Of a stretch of 48,583 nucleotides of DNA, positions 9,822 through 20,900 are shown one piece after another. How positions within the stretch are numbered: the first letter of the stretch is position 1; the number at the start of each line of letters is the position of its first letter. The notes beneath the pieces are model-generated. The model was not told where the DNA came from, made no database searches, and saw only the letters and a list, made by a program, of their open reading frames with translations. The position numbers and the translations under genes were made by a program. This stretch comes from Pyronema omphalodes (taxonomy: Eukaryota > Ascomycota > Pezizomycetes > Pezizales > Pyronemataceae), in NCBI GenBank assembly GCA_024516155.1, contig JAJJXM010000130.1, positions 1 through 48,583 of the forward strand. The letters run 5' to 3'.

Positions 9822-11450
9822 TTGATTGGAGGAGATTGGAATGAAGGAGCCACATACGCTGGCCGTTCAGCCGGTCTGGAAAGAGCAGCCCTTAAGCCTA
9901 AACCGCTTTGACGAACCAAACGCTTTTGAGCGACGGCTAATTGTCCTGTGCGGAGGAGACGAAACCGTGGAGGGTGATTTGCGGACGCAGATGAACGGCA
10001 TTCCGGTTCTATCTCTTCGGGCGGACGACAAGGACGATATAGCCTCTCATTATACAGATGTTGCATGGCGAATTATGGAGGAGATTCAAGCTTTATCAAC
10101 CCATGGTAAGGATACCTCCATTCTTTTGCAGTTGGTTTGCGCAGATCAGCCCTTTTCTTGTTTGGCAGGGTTATCCGGCATGCTGAAAACAGCCCATTCG
10201 GAGAATAATGCACTTGCTACGCAGTGCTTGGAAGTAGAGGCAGAGGTAAAGGCAGCCGAGCTGGCATGGAGACTCGAGTCGGAAGCACGATTGGGCCAGG
10301 AACAGCATATCCGTTACTGCAATGGCAGACGGTACATTCAAGATTGGAGCATTCTCGGAGAAAACGGTGCCAATCCATTGGGCGTCCAGCATGATTTCGA
10401 AGGGAAAATGCACCTTCAGACCAGCAGACCTTGGAAAGATGGAGGCGTGTATTTAATTACCGGGGGAAATGGGGCCATTGGGAAACATTTGGCTCAATCC
10501 ATTATCGGATCAACGGTTGATTCCAAGGTTGTCCTGGTCGGCCGTTCTCCAGGCCACGGATTGATGGAGCTCCCCCAAGGGCGTTGGACTTATTTTCAAG
10601 CCGATATTACAAAGACTGTTGCAGTACAGGAGGTCATCGATAGAATAAAGGCCGATTTCGGTCGTCTGAACGGTATTTTTCACGCGGCCGGTATAATACA
10701 GGACCGTTTTTTGATGTCCAAAACAAAGATGGAAACGGAAGCGACACTGTCGCCTAAAGTTCTTGGCACGATTTTGCTGGATGAAGTGACCGCTCAGGAG
10801 AAGATGGACTTCTTTATTTGTTTTTCTTCAGTTTCAAGTATCACGGGAAATGTGGGTCAAGCAGATTACGCTGCTGCCAATGGTTTCATGGATGCCTTTG
10901 CGGAGTATCGCAATCGTTTATCAGCCGGTGGTATTCGCCAAGGGAGAGCCTTGTCAATCAACTGGCCATTGTGGGAAGAAGGCGGGATGAATGTAGATAG
11001 CGGCATTCTTATCGACTTGGACATTCGGGGAGTTAATCCAATACCGACTGAAACAGCCATCGAAACTCTATGCACAGTATATGCCGCCGGGTGGGAACGA
11101 GCGATCATCCTTCATGGACATGCGGGCAAACTTATGAAAATGCTGTCATACAGCCAACGTTCAGGAGAACCTAAGAAGAGGACACGATCTGCTTCAACCC
11201 TGGATTCTCAAACGTTGCAGGACCAAACCACCCGACGGCTTATTTCTCTGTTGAGCGAAGTTACTGGACTGGATGCGGTTCAGATTGATTCGGGAGAGCC
11301 CCTGGAGGCTTACGGAATCGACTCGTTAATGGTCACTGAATTAAACCGGAAACTGGAAAAAGTGTTCAGGGGTATCAGCAAGACGCTTTTCTTTCAGTAC
11401 CGCACATTGAAAGAGGTTGCCGGTTTCCTTGTTACGGAATATGCAGACCT
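7122..11450 (+). other. Module 2, split over PKS1 and PKS2: KS-DH* | KR-ACP
   Basis: KS2 and a degenerate DH end PKS1; KR2 and an ACP begin PKS2. The DH* aligns over its full length, but the HxxxGxxxxP positions read Q, N and L (around VYYNRELLLG), and the catalytic Asp of LLDxxLQ is His (VHPVLLHEILQA), so no dehydration is expected. KR2 has GGNGAIG, Ser330 and Tyr343 of PKS2, and IQD in the LDD-loop position. The ACP serine is Ser495 of PKS2 (AYGIDSLMV). The predicted output is a beta-hydroxy unit. In split modules of this kind the dead DH may act as the docking platform for the KR protein; that is an inference. Confidence 0.85.
9828..9834 (+). promoter_or_regulatory. Ribosome binding site of PKS2
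   Basis: GGAGGAG lies six bases before ATG 9841. It decides the start: an in-frame TTG at 9826 sits on top of this site and would leave no room for it. Confidence 0.85.
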
Positions 11451-13632
11451 GTGCCGGGATTGGACGGAATTACAGCGAGTTGAAAAAGTGAGCCCTTCCT
11501 CTGAAAGGAAGGGCTCCACAATGGCCCCTCATTTTGTTCCTATTGAAGAAGTAAACATAAAGACATATTCTTTTCCGGTTCTGCAAACGAAGAAACATGA
11601 GCGGGCTGTAGCCAAACATGAGAGGGAGCCCATTGCTATTATCGGGATGAGCGGCAAGTTTCCGCAAGCCCGTTCCATACAACAATTCTGGGAGAATCTT
11701 CGCGATGGAAGGGATAGCATTTCGGAAATCCCTGCGGAACGTTGGTCACTTGAGGATCATTATGACGCAAATCCTCAAAAGGCCATTAATGAAGGGAAAG
11801 GATACTGCAAGTGGGGTGGATTCATGGAGGATTTTGCTTTCTTCGATCCATTGTTCTTTGGTATTTCACCCCGCGAGGCGATAAATATGGACCCCCAGGA
11901 ACGTTTGCTGCTTCAATCCGTCTGGGAGACACTTGAGGATGCGGGATATACAAGAGAAGATGTTGCGGAGAAGCATCAAGGACAGGTTGGGGTATTCGTC
12001 GGGATAACCAAAACAGGTTACAACCTGCATGGTTCGGCTGCGTTAAGCAGGGAGGAGGATTTTTTCCCTTATACGTCTTTTGCATCGGCAGCTAACCGAA
12101 TATCTTACACATTTGATTTTAAAGGGCCCAGCATGCCCATAGATACGATGTGTTCTTCTTCACTAACCGCTATACATGAGGCATGCGAGCATTTGTTAAG
12201 AGGAGATTGCGAATTGGCTGTAGCAGGAGGCGTCAATTTGTACCTGCATCCTTCAAACTATGCTTTTTTGAGCGCGCAGCGGATGCTTTCCAAAAGCGGG
12301 AAGTGTAAAAGCTTCGGAGCGGATGCGGACGGATTCGTACCAGGAGAGGGAGTTGGCTCTGTATTGTTGAAGCCGCTTTCGCGAGCTATTGAAGATCGTG
12401 ATCATATCTATGCGCTTATTCGCGGTACAAGCATTAATCACGGGGGCAAGACCAATGGATACACCGTGCCTAATCCGGCTGCTCAAGCTGATTTAATCCA
12501 GAAGGCACTGAATAAGGCTGGCGTATCTGCTAGATCCATCAGTTATGTCGAGGCACACGGTACCGGGACGGAGCTGGGCGATCCGATTGAAATTAGTGGA
12601 CTGACGCAAGCGTTCAGCAAAGATACAAAGGATACCGGTTTTTGCGCCATCGGCTCGTTAAAGAGCAACATTGGCCATTTGGAGGCTGCGGCAGGAATTG
12701 CGGGATTAATAAAAATTGCTCTACAGATGAATCATCAGTTGCTGGTACCCTCGCTTCATGCAGAGCATAAAAATCCGAATATTGATTTTGGGAAAACGCC
12801 GTTTACCGTTCAAAATGAAGCCGCACCATGGAAGCGACCGCAAATTCAGGGGGCTACTGGGATATACGAAGTCACGCGCCGTGCAGGTTTGTCGTCCTTT
12901 GGGGCAGGAGGAGCCAATGCGCACATTATCATGGAGGAGTATACGCCGGGAATGCAGCAAAGGGCAGGGGGTGTTCTTCACGAGGGGCTTCAACCTGAAA
13001 GTGTATTCCTGATCGTTCTGTCTGCGAAAAATGAGGAAAGGCTCCATGAAATGGCTCGAAATCTACGGGCAGCTCTTCCTGATCTTGAGGCGAAGGGGCG
13101 GGAACTCGCCCATATTGCATACACGCTGCAAACCGGCAGAGAGGCCATGGGGGAACGCTTGGCATTTACGGTATGTTCCTATGTCGACTTTTCCCGTAAA
13201 TTGGGTGACTGGCTTGAAAATAAACCGGATATTTCGGAACTATATCGCGGCAGCTCTCGCCAGGATCAATACCTCGTCACGAGTAACCGGAACGACAAAA
13301 ATACATTAAAGGATAAAAAGAAGAAAGAGGATTATATAGAACTCGCAAAAAAATGGGTTGCCGGAGAAAAGGTGGACTGGAGATCCGTATATGGCGAAGA
13401 CTTCCCGTGGCGAATCCCATTGCCGGTCTATCCGTTTGCTAGGGAGAAGTACTGGATCCCGGAACTGGACTCTAAGGGACTAGCATTGCCTAAAAGCTCA
13501 GAGAAAGGAACGGAAGAATTGGTAGATGCGGTAATCGACCGGCTTCTTGATGAAGTGATATCCGGCACGAAAAGCGTAGCCTCCGCTGTTCAACGATCGG
13601 AAGCCGCGATGAACCGGTTGAAATTCCTATAG
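9841..13632 (+). CDS. PKS2: trans-AT polyketide synthase, KR-ACP-KS
   Basis: The 1263-residue protein completes module 2 (KR about 1-445, ACP 458-537) and supplies the KS of module 3 (about 596-1032; Cys771, His906, His946, with the Cys in DTMCSSS rather than DTACSSS). After the KS come the usual flanking linker, ending in VYPFAREKYWIP, and then a charged helical C-terminal tail (EELVDAVIDRLLDEV and onward to residue 1263), probably a docking helix for PKS3. Both ends are inside modules: it begins with a KR whose DH is in PKS1 and ends with a KS whose ACP is in PKS3. Start at ATG 9841, 19 bases after PKS1. The interdomain linker between ACP and KS carries a strong hairpin at 11490-11516. Confidence 0.94.
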   Translation: MKEPHTLAVQPVWKEQPLSLNRFDEPNAFERRLIVLCGGDETVEGDLRTQMNGIPVLSLRADDKDDIASHYTDVAWRIMEEIQALSTHGKDTSILLQLVCADQPFSCLAGLSGMLKTAHSENNALATQCLEVEAEVKAAELAWRLESEARLGQEQHIRYCNGRRYIQDWSILGENGANPLGVQHDFEGKMHLQTSRPWKDGGVYLITGGNGAIGKHLAQSIIGSTVDSKVVLVGRSPGHGLMELPQGRWTYFQADITKTVAVQEVIDRIKADFGRLNGIFHAAGIIQDRFLMSKTKMETEATLSPKVLGTILLDEVTAQEKMDFFICFSSVSSITGNVGQADYAAANGFMDAFAEYRNRLSAGGIRQGRALSINWPLWEEGGMNVDSGILIDLDIRGVNPIPTETAIETLCTVYAAGWERAIILHGHAGKLMKMLSYSQRSGEPKKRTRSASTLDSQTLQDQTTRRLISLLSEVTGLDAVQIDSGEPLEAYGIDSLMVTELNRKLEKVFRGISKTLFFQYRTLKEVAGFLVTEYADLCRDWTELQRVEKVSPSSERKGSTMAPHFVPIEEVNIKTYSFPVLQTKKHERAVAKHEREPIAIIGMSGKFPQARSIQQFWENLRDGRDSISEIPAERWSLEDHYDANPQKAINEGKGYCKWGGFMEDFAFFDPLFFGISPREAINMDPQERLLLQSVWETLEDAGYTREDVAEKHQGQVGVFVGITKTGYNLHGSAALSREEDFFPYTSFASAANRISYTFDFKGPSMPIDTMCSSSLTAIHEACEHLLRGDCELAVAGGVNLYLHPSNYAFLSAQRMLSKSGKCKSFGADADGFVPGEGVGSVLLKPLSRAIEDRDHIYALIRGTSINHGGKTNGYTVPNPAAQADLIQKALNKAGVSARSISYVEAHGTGTELGDPIEISGLTQAFSKDTKDTGFCAIGSLKSNIGHLEAAAGIAGLIKIALQMNHQLLVPSLHAEHKNPNIDFGKTPFTVQNEAAPWKRPQIQGATGIYEVTRRAGLSSFGAGGANAHIIMEEYTPGMQQRAGGVLHEGLQPESVFLIVLSAKNEERLHEMARNLRAALPDLEAKGRELAHIAYTLQTGREAMGERLAFTVCSYVDFSRKLGDWLENKPDISELYRGSSRQDQYLVTSNRNDKNTLKDKKKKEDYIELAKKWVAGEKVDWRSVYGEDFPWRIPLPVYPFAREKYWIPELDSKGLALPKSSEKGTEELVDAVIDRLLDEVISGTKSVASAVQRSEAAMNRLKFL
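11490..11516 (-). terminator. Perfect hairpin in the PKS2 ACP-KS linker, terminator-like on the minus strand
   Basis: GAGCCCTTCCT (11490-11500) and AGGAAGGGCTC (11506-11516) are perfect 11-base inverted arms around a 5-base loop. On the minus strand the stem is followed by ACTTTTTC, the layout of an intrinsic terminator. On the + strand no T-run follows, so it should not stop the operon transcript. It is inside an unconserved linker (residues around EKVSPSSERKGST). Function is not shown. Confidence 0.45.
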
Positions 13633-14960
13633 TTTGGGGAGGGATAAGGGCATGAAAGATATACTATCTTATCTGTTTCAGGAAGCCAAAACAGGACGGT
13701 TATCTAAAGCAGAAGCTGCGACGCTGTTAAGACAACTGCAAGCTTTGGGAGGCTCGGAAAAAAGGGAGTTTCTCTACCCTCTTTTACAAGAGAATATTTC
13801 GAATTTTGAAGCACAGAAGTTCAGAACGGTTCTACATGCGAACAAACATGTTCGTTTTCCTGTCAGTAAACATGGAGATGTCATCCTTAATCCCTGGATA
13901 TTTGTAGAGATGGCTTGTGCTGGCATGCATGTATCGAGAAAAGCGGTAGGCGAAGGACCGCTCTGCTTCAAGTTGAATGAAGTGGTTTGGGATGAATTCG
14001 CTCGCTTTCAAGGTGCTGCGTCCGAATGGATTTTAGAGTTTTATGAGGACTGCGACGGGTCTCAGGGGTTCGAAATCTACAGCATGATTAACGAGGAGGG
14101 GGAGAGCTCGTCTTGTTCAGGATTAATCGACCTAATTGACCACGGTCAGGTCAGAACGGTCGTCAACGTGGATGAATTTCTTCAATCTGATTTGTTTCAG
14201 TTGTACTCTGCCGATGAATGTGGCGAGTTTTTGTGCACGTCAGGCGTATTCGGGGAGGAGTACGTTTGGCAAGGGGAGGTTGGTTTCGATTCTCTTTATA
14301 TCGGCCAGAACGCGATTGCGGTTAAAATGATGCCATCTTCTGAAACTGAAAATTTAACTTTGTATGGCGGACTTCTGTCGCATTGGTTGCAAAGTGCCTG
14401 GGTAGGTTTGCTTTGCGCAGGGATGGGCGGAGCCGAAATGAAAGTGAACACGCCTTTAAATTTTGGTGCCAATGTTTTCCCTGTCTTCATAAAAGAGCTG
14501 TCACTACTTGAAATTGAAAATCCGGTAGCTTGGGCTATCTTAACTTATAAAAACGACTCCCTTAACATGGAACTATGCAACCTGAATGGACACGTTGTTT
14601 TGAGCATAAATGACATTCGAACACATCTATTGCCGGAAGGACGTAATTCGATCACTGATCAGGGTACAACGATCGTTTTATCGCAGGGAAAGGGTTGGCG
14701 CGCGCACATGAAGGGCTGGGGCATGGAGGCCTGCCTGGAAGAAGACCTGAAGGAACAGATCGGCAAGCTGCTGAAGATGCCGGTAGAACGTTTGGACCGG
14801 GAGACCAACTTTGCGGATTTCGGCTTGGATTCGATCGGCCTGGCCCAATTGGCCTCGCAGCTGAGCCAGTATTTCGAAGTGAGGGTGACGCCGTCTGTCT
14901 TTTTCGGGCATGCGACCATTCAACGGTTAACGGCATACATGGAAAAGGAATACGGGTCCG
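11623..14960 (+). other. Module 3, split over PKS2 and PKS3: KS | DH*-ACP
   Basis: The KS is at the end of PKS2; PKS3 opens with a docking segment, a degenerate DH (residues about 44-330) and an ACP (Ser394). The DH* has Val and Asn in place of His and Pro of HxxxGxxxxP (around SKHGDVILNPWIF) and Ser in place of the catalytic Asp (GGLLSHWLQ). There is no KR, so the expected product is a beta-keto unit unless a KR acts in trans. A beta-keto stage is what the HMG-CoA-synthase cassette needs, so this is a candidate beta-branching module; that is an inference. Confidence 0.8.
13636..13643 (+). promoter_or_regulatory. Ribosome binding site of PKS3
   Basis: GGGGAGGG ends eight bases before ATG 13652. 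An in-frame TTG at 13634 overlaps the site and is therefore rejected as the start. Confidence 0.8.
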
Positions 14961-17900
14961 AGCTGTCGGCATTTTACCATGAAGGCACGGTAGGACCGGC
15001 AGAAGGGATGGCCAAGCCGAAGCCGCCGACACAACGAGTGCGCAGAAACGGTCGTGCACGTAGGTCCAAATGGGGGAATTCAAGGCGGCAGAACGCCAGC
15101 AGACGGGCGTCGGACGAGCCCATTGCCATTATCGGGATGAGTGGGCGGTTCCCGGAAGCAAGGAATACAGAAGAAATGTGGGATATTCTGGTGAACGGCC
15201 GGGAGGCGATCCGCGAAATTCCAGCTGATCGGTTTGGAATCTACGAACCAGGCGGAGCCCAGGGAGCGGTGAAGCGATGGTGCGGAGTGTTGCCGGGCCC
15301 CGGGGAATTCGATCCATATTTCTTCGAGATTTCCCCGAAAGAAGCGGAAGAAATGGACCCGAGGCAGCGCCTGTTATTGCAGGAGTCGTGGAATGCGCTG
15401 GAAGATGCCGGTCAGGGAGCCGGACGCCTGGGGGCAGCGAGGGTCGGCATGTTCGTTGGCGTCGAGCAGGGGGATTACCATAAACTGGCGGGCGGCCAAG
15501 GCGGCATAACCTCGGGTCATAACGCGGTGTTGGCCTCGCGGCTGGCCTATTTCCTGAATTTGAACGGCCCGGTAATGGCGATTGACACGGCCTGTTCCTC
15601 CGGATTGGTCGCCGCGCATCAAGCGTGCTTGAGCCTGCGAAACGGAGAGTGCGACCTGGCGCTGGCGGCAGGAGTGAACATGATCTACAGCCCGGATGCG
15701 TACGAAGCGATGGAAGCGGCAGGGATGCTGTCAGCGGACGGAAAAAGCTACGTATTCGACCAACGTGCGAACGGTCTGGTACCGGGTGAGGCAGGGGTGG
15801 CGCTCGTGCTGAAACGGCTGAGTCAGGCGGAAGCGGATGGAGACCCGATTTATGCGGTGATTCGGGGAAGCGGAATTAATTATGACGGGAAAACGAATGG
15901 AATTACGGCACCGAGCGGGGTGGCCCAAACGAATCTGTTGAGAGCGGTGTACGAACAGTATGGCATTGAACCGGAACAGATCGAGTATGTGGTGGCTCAT
16001 GGAACCGGGACGAAGCTGGGAGACCCGGTGGAGGTTAATGCGCTGGTGGAGGCTTTTGGAGGGGGGAATCCGGGTTCCTGCGCGCTGACGTCGACCAAGG
16101 GGAACTTGGGTCATACGTTTGCGGCGTCGGGACTGGTGAACCTGGTAAGCCTGATTGAGGCGATGCGGCATGAGGTTATACCGCCCAGCCTCTACTGCGA
16201 GAAGGAAAACGAGTACGTACGGTGGGAGGGCAGCCCGTTTTACGTCAACAAGAGGGCGAAGCCTTGGAAGCGGAAAGAAGGTAGGGTAAGAATCGGGGCG
16301 GTCAGCGCATTTGGCATGAGCGGGACGAATGCGCACATGGTGTTGGAAAGCTATGAACGTGAATTACCGGGAATCCGGGAAGAAGAGATGCCATTTTACC
16401 TGCTGACCTTATCGGCAAAATCGGAAGAAGCGCTGGGGAGAAAGATCGAGGAACTGAGACGGGAGCTGTCCAGCGGGAAATGGGAGAAGAGAGACCTGGG
16501 CAGGATCAGCTACACGCTAGGAGAAGGTCGGCACCACTTTCAGTACCGTTGCGCGGTGATTGTCGGAGATCTGGCGGATGCGCTGGAGTGCCTGGAACGG
16601 ATGGGGAAGGGAGAGAAGGGGCCGAACCTGTGCCGGGGAACGGTACCGCGGGACTTCCGAGGATATGCTATGTTGAGCGAATATGTAGGCGAGATGTGGC
16701 AAACGAGCCGGGAAGCGGCAGCAAGAGGAGAGGGAGCAGGAAAGTATAGGGAAGTGCTGGGCATGCTGGGAGAACTGTACTGTCAGGGGTATGCGGTTCC
16801 ATGGGCAGAGTGGGGGGAAAGGCACGGCATGGTTCGCATGCCGACCTACCCTTTTGCAAGGGAAAGCTACTGGCTGCCACCGGCCGCCGGCGAAGCTGGG
16901 AGCGGTGGGACCGATGCCGTGCTTCATCCCTGGGTGCAGCGCAACACCTCCGATCTCTATGCCCTGCGGTATTCCTCCCGGTTCACGGGGGAAGAGACGT
17001 GCGTGACAGAGGGGGGTGCGGGCGAACGCAGCATATCGGAAGAAGCGCTGCTGGATATGGTGCGGATCGCCCTGCGCGAAGCATCCGGTTACGGAGCACT
17101 GGAGGATGAGGTGGTCGTGGCGGTAACCGATGCGGCATGGCATGAACCGCTGCGGATGAAAAACGAAGATCCGCATGCCGGGGGAGAAGCAACCGAAGTA
17201 CATATCGAGTTGCATCCTCAGGAGGATGGCGGCGTGGCCTACGGCATTTATAGCGGAAGCCTGTCCCGGCCGGAGGCCCAGCTGCTGCACGGCGAGGGGG
17301 TCGTGTACCTGGAAGAGCAGCAGAATGAATCGGTAGCGGACGAGCCCGTGGCTGAGGCTGCCACAGGCGAAACCAGGGAAGATGCCTCATCCCATCGGGA
17401 AGAGGAGCCTTATGAGCTACTGACGTACGAAGAGACATGGCAAGTAGAGGCGTTGGGGGCAAATGCCGGGCCGGAGGAGGCCAGAACGGAACAAGCATCG
17501 CGGGTGCTGGTATGCTGCCTGAATGAGCCAGCCCATCAGCGGACGGTGATGGAACGGATGCAGCGCCTGGACGAGCATGCGCGTGTCGTGTTTTTATCTC
17601 AAACGGCAGGGGATGTTCCGTCGAAGCCGGGCATTTACGGCGTGGATGAGGGAGATGCGGAGAGCTTCAGGGCAAGTCTGGACCGAATCAGCCGCGAGGA
17701 AGGTCCCGTGGATGCGCTGCTGTATTTGTGGCCGCTGGAGAACGCGGCCTATGTCAAGGACAGCACCCCGATCGTTCATTTGCTCCAAGGCGCGGCGCGT
17801 GCGCGGAAGCGGCCATCCCGGCTTATTCTGGCCGGCGAGTACCAGGAGGAGCTGGAGCGCTGTTATGCGGAAGCGTGGATTGGCGTGGAACGGTCATTGG

Positions 17901-20900
17901 GCTTGATCGTGCCGGACATGAGCGTGTTTGCGGTGCTGGGAAAAGCAGAAGGCGGCCCGGAACGGCTGGGAGATTGGCTGGAACGTCTGGACCGGGAGCT
18001 GCGTGAGGGAACGACAGAGAGCGTGAGGTACGAAGAAGGTCGGCGATATGTGAACCGCATCCGTGCATTGCCGCAAACGGAAGAGCCTCAGGAGCAGGGC
18101 AGGGTACGCGAAGGAGGCACCTACCTGATTACAGGCGGATGCGGAGGTCTGGGTCGGTTGTTCGCCCGCCACTTGGCGGAGAAAGGGCCGGTGCAATTGA
18201 TTCTGACCGGAAGAACGGAACTGGACGACAGTAAACGGAAGCAACTGTCCGAATTGGAGGCGGCGGGAAGCCGAGTGATGTACGTACAGGCGGACGTCAG
18301 CGACAGGAAGGGAATGAAGGCGGGACTGGAGCGTGCGAAGGCCGTGATGGGTCCGATCACGGGGTTGATCCATGCAGCAGGAGTGGAGAGCCTGGAGAGC
18401 GTGCTGGAGAAAAGTGCGGAGCAGTATAAGCAGGTGCTGTCCCCGAAAATGGAAGGAACGTTGGTGCTGGAAGACCTGCTGAAAGAGGAACCGCTGGAGG
18501 TGGTCAGTTACTTTTCCTCCACATCGGCGATCCTGGGAGATTTCGGGTCATGCGATTATGCAATGGGGAACCGATTTCTGATGTCGTACGGTGAATACCG
18601 GGAAGCGGAACGAAGAGCAGGGCGTGTGAAAGGGAAGACCGTAACGATCCAATGGCCGTTATGGGGAGAAGGAGGAATGGGAAGAGGAGAAGCAGCGAGC
18701 GTGCGTCTGTACCTGGAATCCAGCGGCCAGCGGCTACTGGAGACGGAAGAAGGACTGAGAGCATATGATCGGGCCATGGGCAGCGAATGGCCGCAGCAAT
18801 GCATTCTGGTCGGGAAGCGGGAGCGGGTGAACGGTTTCCTGGACAAGAGAAAGCGGGCAGAGCAGGCAGCAAAGGGAGAGATGGAAACGGAAGTGCCGGC
18901 GATGAAGAAAGGGAAAGGCCGGCGCGCGCACATGAAGGGTTGGGGCATGGAGGCCTGCCTGGAAGAAGACCTGAAGGAACAGATCGGCAAGCTGCTGAAG
19001 ATGCCGGTAGAACGTTTGGACCGGGAGACCAACTTTGCGGATTTCGGCTTGGATTCGATCGGCCTGGCCCAATTGGCCTCACAGCTGAGCCAGTATTTCG
19101 AAGTGAGGGTGACGCCGTCTGTCTTTTTCGGGCATGCGACCATTCAACGGTTAACGGCATACATGGAAAAGGAATACGGGTCCGAGCTGTCGGCATTTTA
19201 CCATGAAGGCACGGTAGGACCGGCAGAAGGGATGGCCAAGCCGAAGCCGCCGACACAACGAGTGCGCAGAAACGGTCGTGCACGTAGGTCCAAATGGGGG
19301 AATTCAAGGCGGCAGAACGCCAGCAGACGGGCGTCGGACGAGCCCATTGCCATTATCGGGATGAGTGGGCGGTTCCCGGAAGCAAGGAATACAGAAGAAA
19401 TGTGGGATATTCTGGTGAACGGCCGGGAGGCGATCCGCGAAATTCCAGCTGATCGGTTTGGAATCTACGAACCAGGCGGAGCCCAGGGAGCGGTGAAGCG
19501 ATGGTGCGGAGTGTTGCCGGGCCCCGGGGAATTCGATCCATATTTCTTCGAGATTTCCCCGAAAGAAGCGGAAGAAATGGACCCGAGGCAGCGCCTGTTA
19601 TTGCAGGAGTCGTGGAATGCGCTGGAAGATGCCGGTCAGGGAGCCGGACGCCTGGGGGCAGCGAGGGTCGGCATGTTCGTTGGCGTCGAGCAGGGGGATT
19701 ACCATAAACTGGCGGGCGGCCAAGGCGGCATAACCTCGGGTCATAACGCGGTGTTGGCCTCGCGGCTGGCCTATTTCCTGAATTTGAACGGCCCGGTAAT
19801 GGCGATTGACACGGCCTGTTCCTCCGGATTGGTCGCCGCGCATCAAGCGTGCTTGAGCCTGCGAAACGGAGAGTGCGACCTGGCGCTGGCGGCAGGAGTG
19901 AACATGATCTACAGCCCGGATGCGTACGAAGCGATGGAAGCGGCAGGGATGCTGTCAGCGGACGGAAAAAGCTACGTATTCGACCAACGTGCGAACGGTC
20001 TGGTACCGGGTGAGACAGGGGTGGCGCTCGTGCTGAAACGGCTGAGTCAGGCGGAAGCGGATGGAGACCCGATTTATGCGGTGATTCGGGGAAGCGGAAT
20101 TAATTATGACGGGAAAACGAATGGAATTACGGCACCGAGCGGGGTGGCCCAAACGAATCTGTTGAGAGCGGTGTACGAACAGTATGGCATTGAACCGGAA
20201 CAGATCGAGTATGTGGTGGCTCATGGAACCGGGACGAAGCTGGGAGACCCGGTGGAGGTTAATGCGCTGGTGGAGGCTTTTGGAGGGGGGAATCCGGGTT
20301 CCTGCGCGCTGACGTCGACCAAGGGGAACTTGGGTCATACGTTTGCGGCGTCGGGACTGGTGAACCTGGTAAGCCTGATTGAGGCGATGCGGCATGAGGT
20401 TATACCGCCCAGCCTCTACTGCGAGAAGGAAAACGAGTACGTACGGTGGGAGGGCAGCCCGTTTTACGTCAACAAGAGGGCGAAGCCTTGGAAGCGGAAA
20501 GAAGGTAGGGTAAGAATCGGGGCGGTCAGCGCATTTGGCATGAGCGGGACGAATGCGCACATGGTGTTGGAAAGCTATGAACGTGAATTACCGGGAATCC
20601 GGGAAGAAGAGATGCCATTTTACCTGCTGACCTTATCGGCAAAATCGGAAGAAGCGCTGGAGAGAAAGATCGAGGAACTGAGACGGGAGCTGTCCAGCGG
20701 GAAATGGGAGAAGAGAGACCTGGGCAGGATCAGCTACACGCTAGGAGAAGGTCGGCACCACTTTCAGTACCGTTGCGCGGTGATTGTCGGAGATCTGGCG
20801 GATGCGCTGGAGTGCCTGGAACGGATGGGGAAGGGAGAGAAGGGGCCGAACCTGTGCCGGGGAACGGTACCGCGGGACTTCCGAGGATATGCTATGTTGA

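Noticed and set aside
9826..9840. TTG 9826 as start of PKS2 and TTG 13634 as start of PKS3
   Set aside because: Both overlap the strong ribosome binding site that serves the downstream ATG.
11490..11516. Hairpin as a + strand terminator splitting the operon
   Set aside because: On the + strand the stem is followed by CACAATGG with no T-run and coding continues in frame.
16517..17290. Minus-strand open frames of 250-270 codons (also 18504-19307, 15731-16336, 19955-20560)
   Set aside because: They lie opposite conserved KS, KR and ACP domains in the GC-rich block, recur in step with the repeats and have no recognisable family; GC-rich coding DNA readily keeps antisense frames open.
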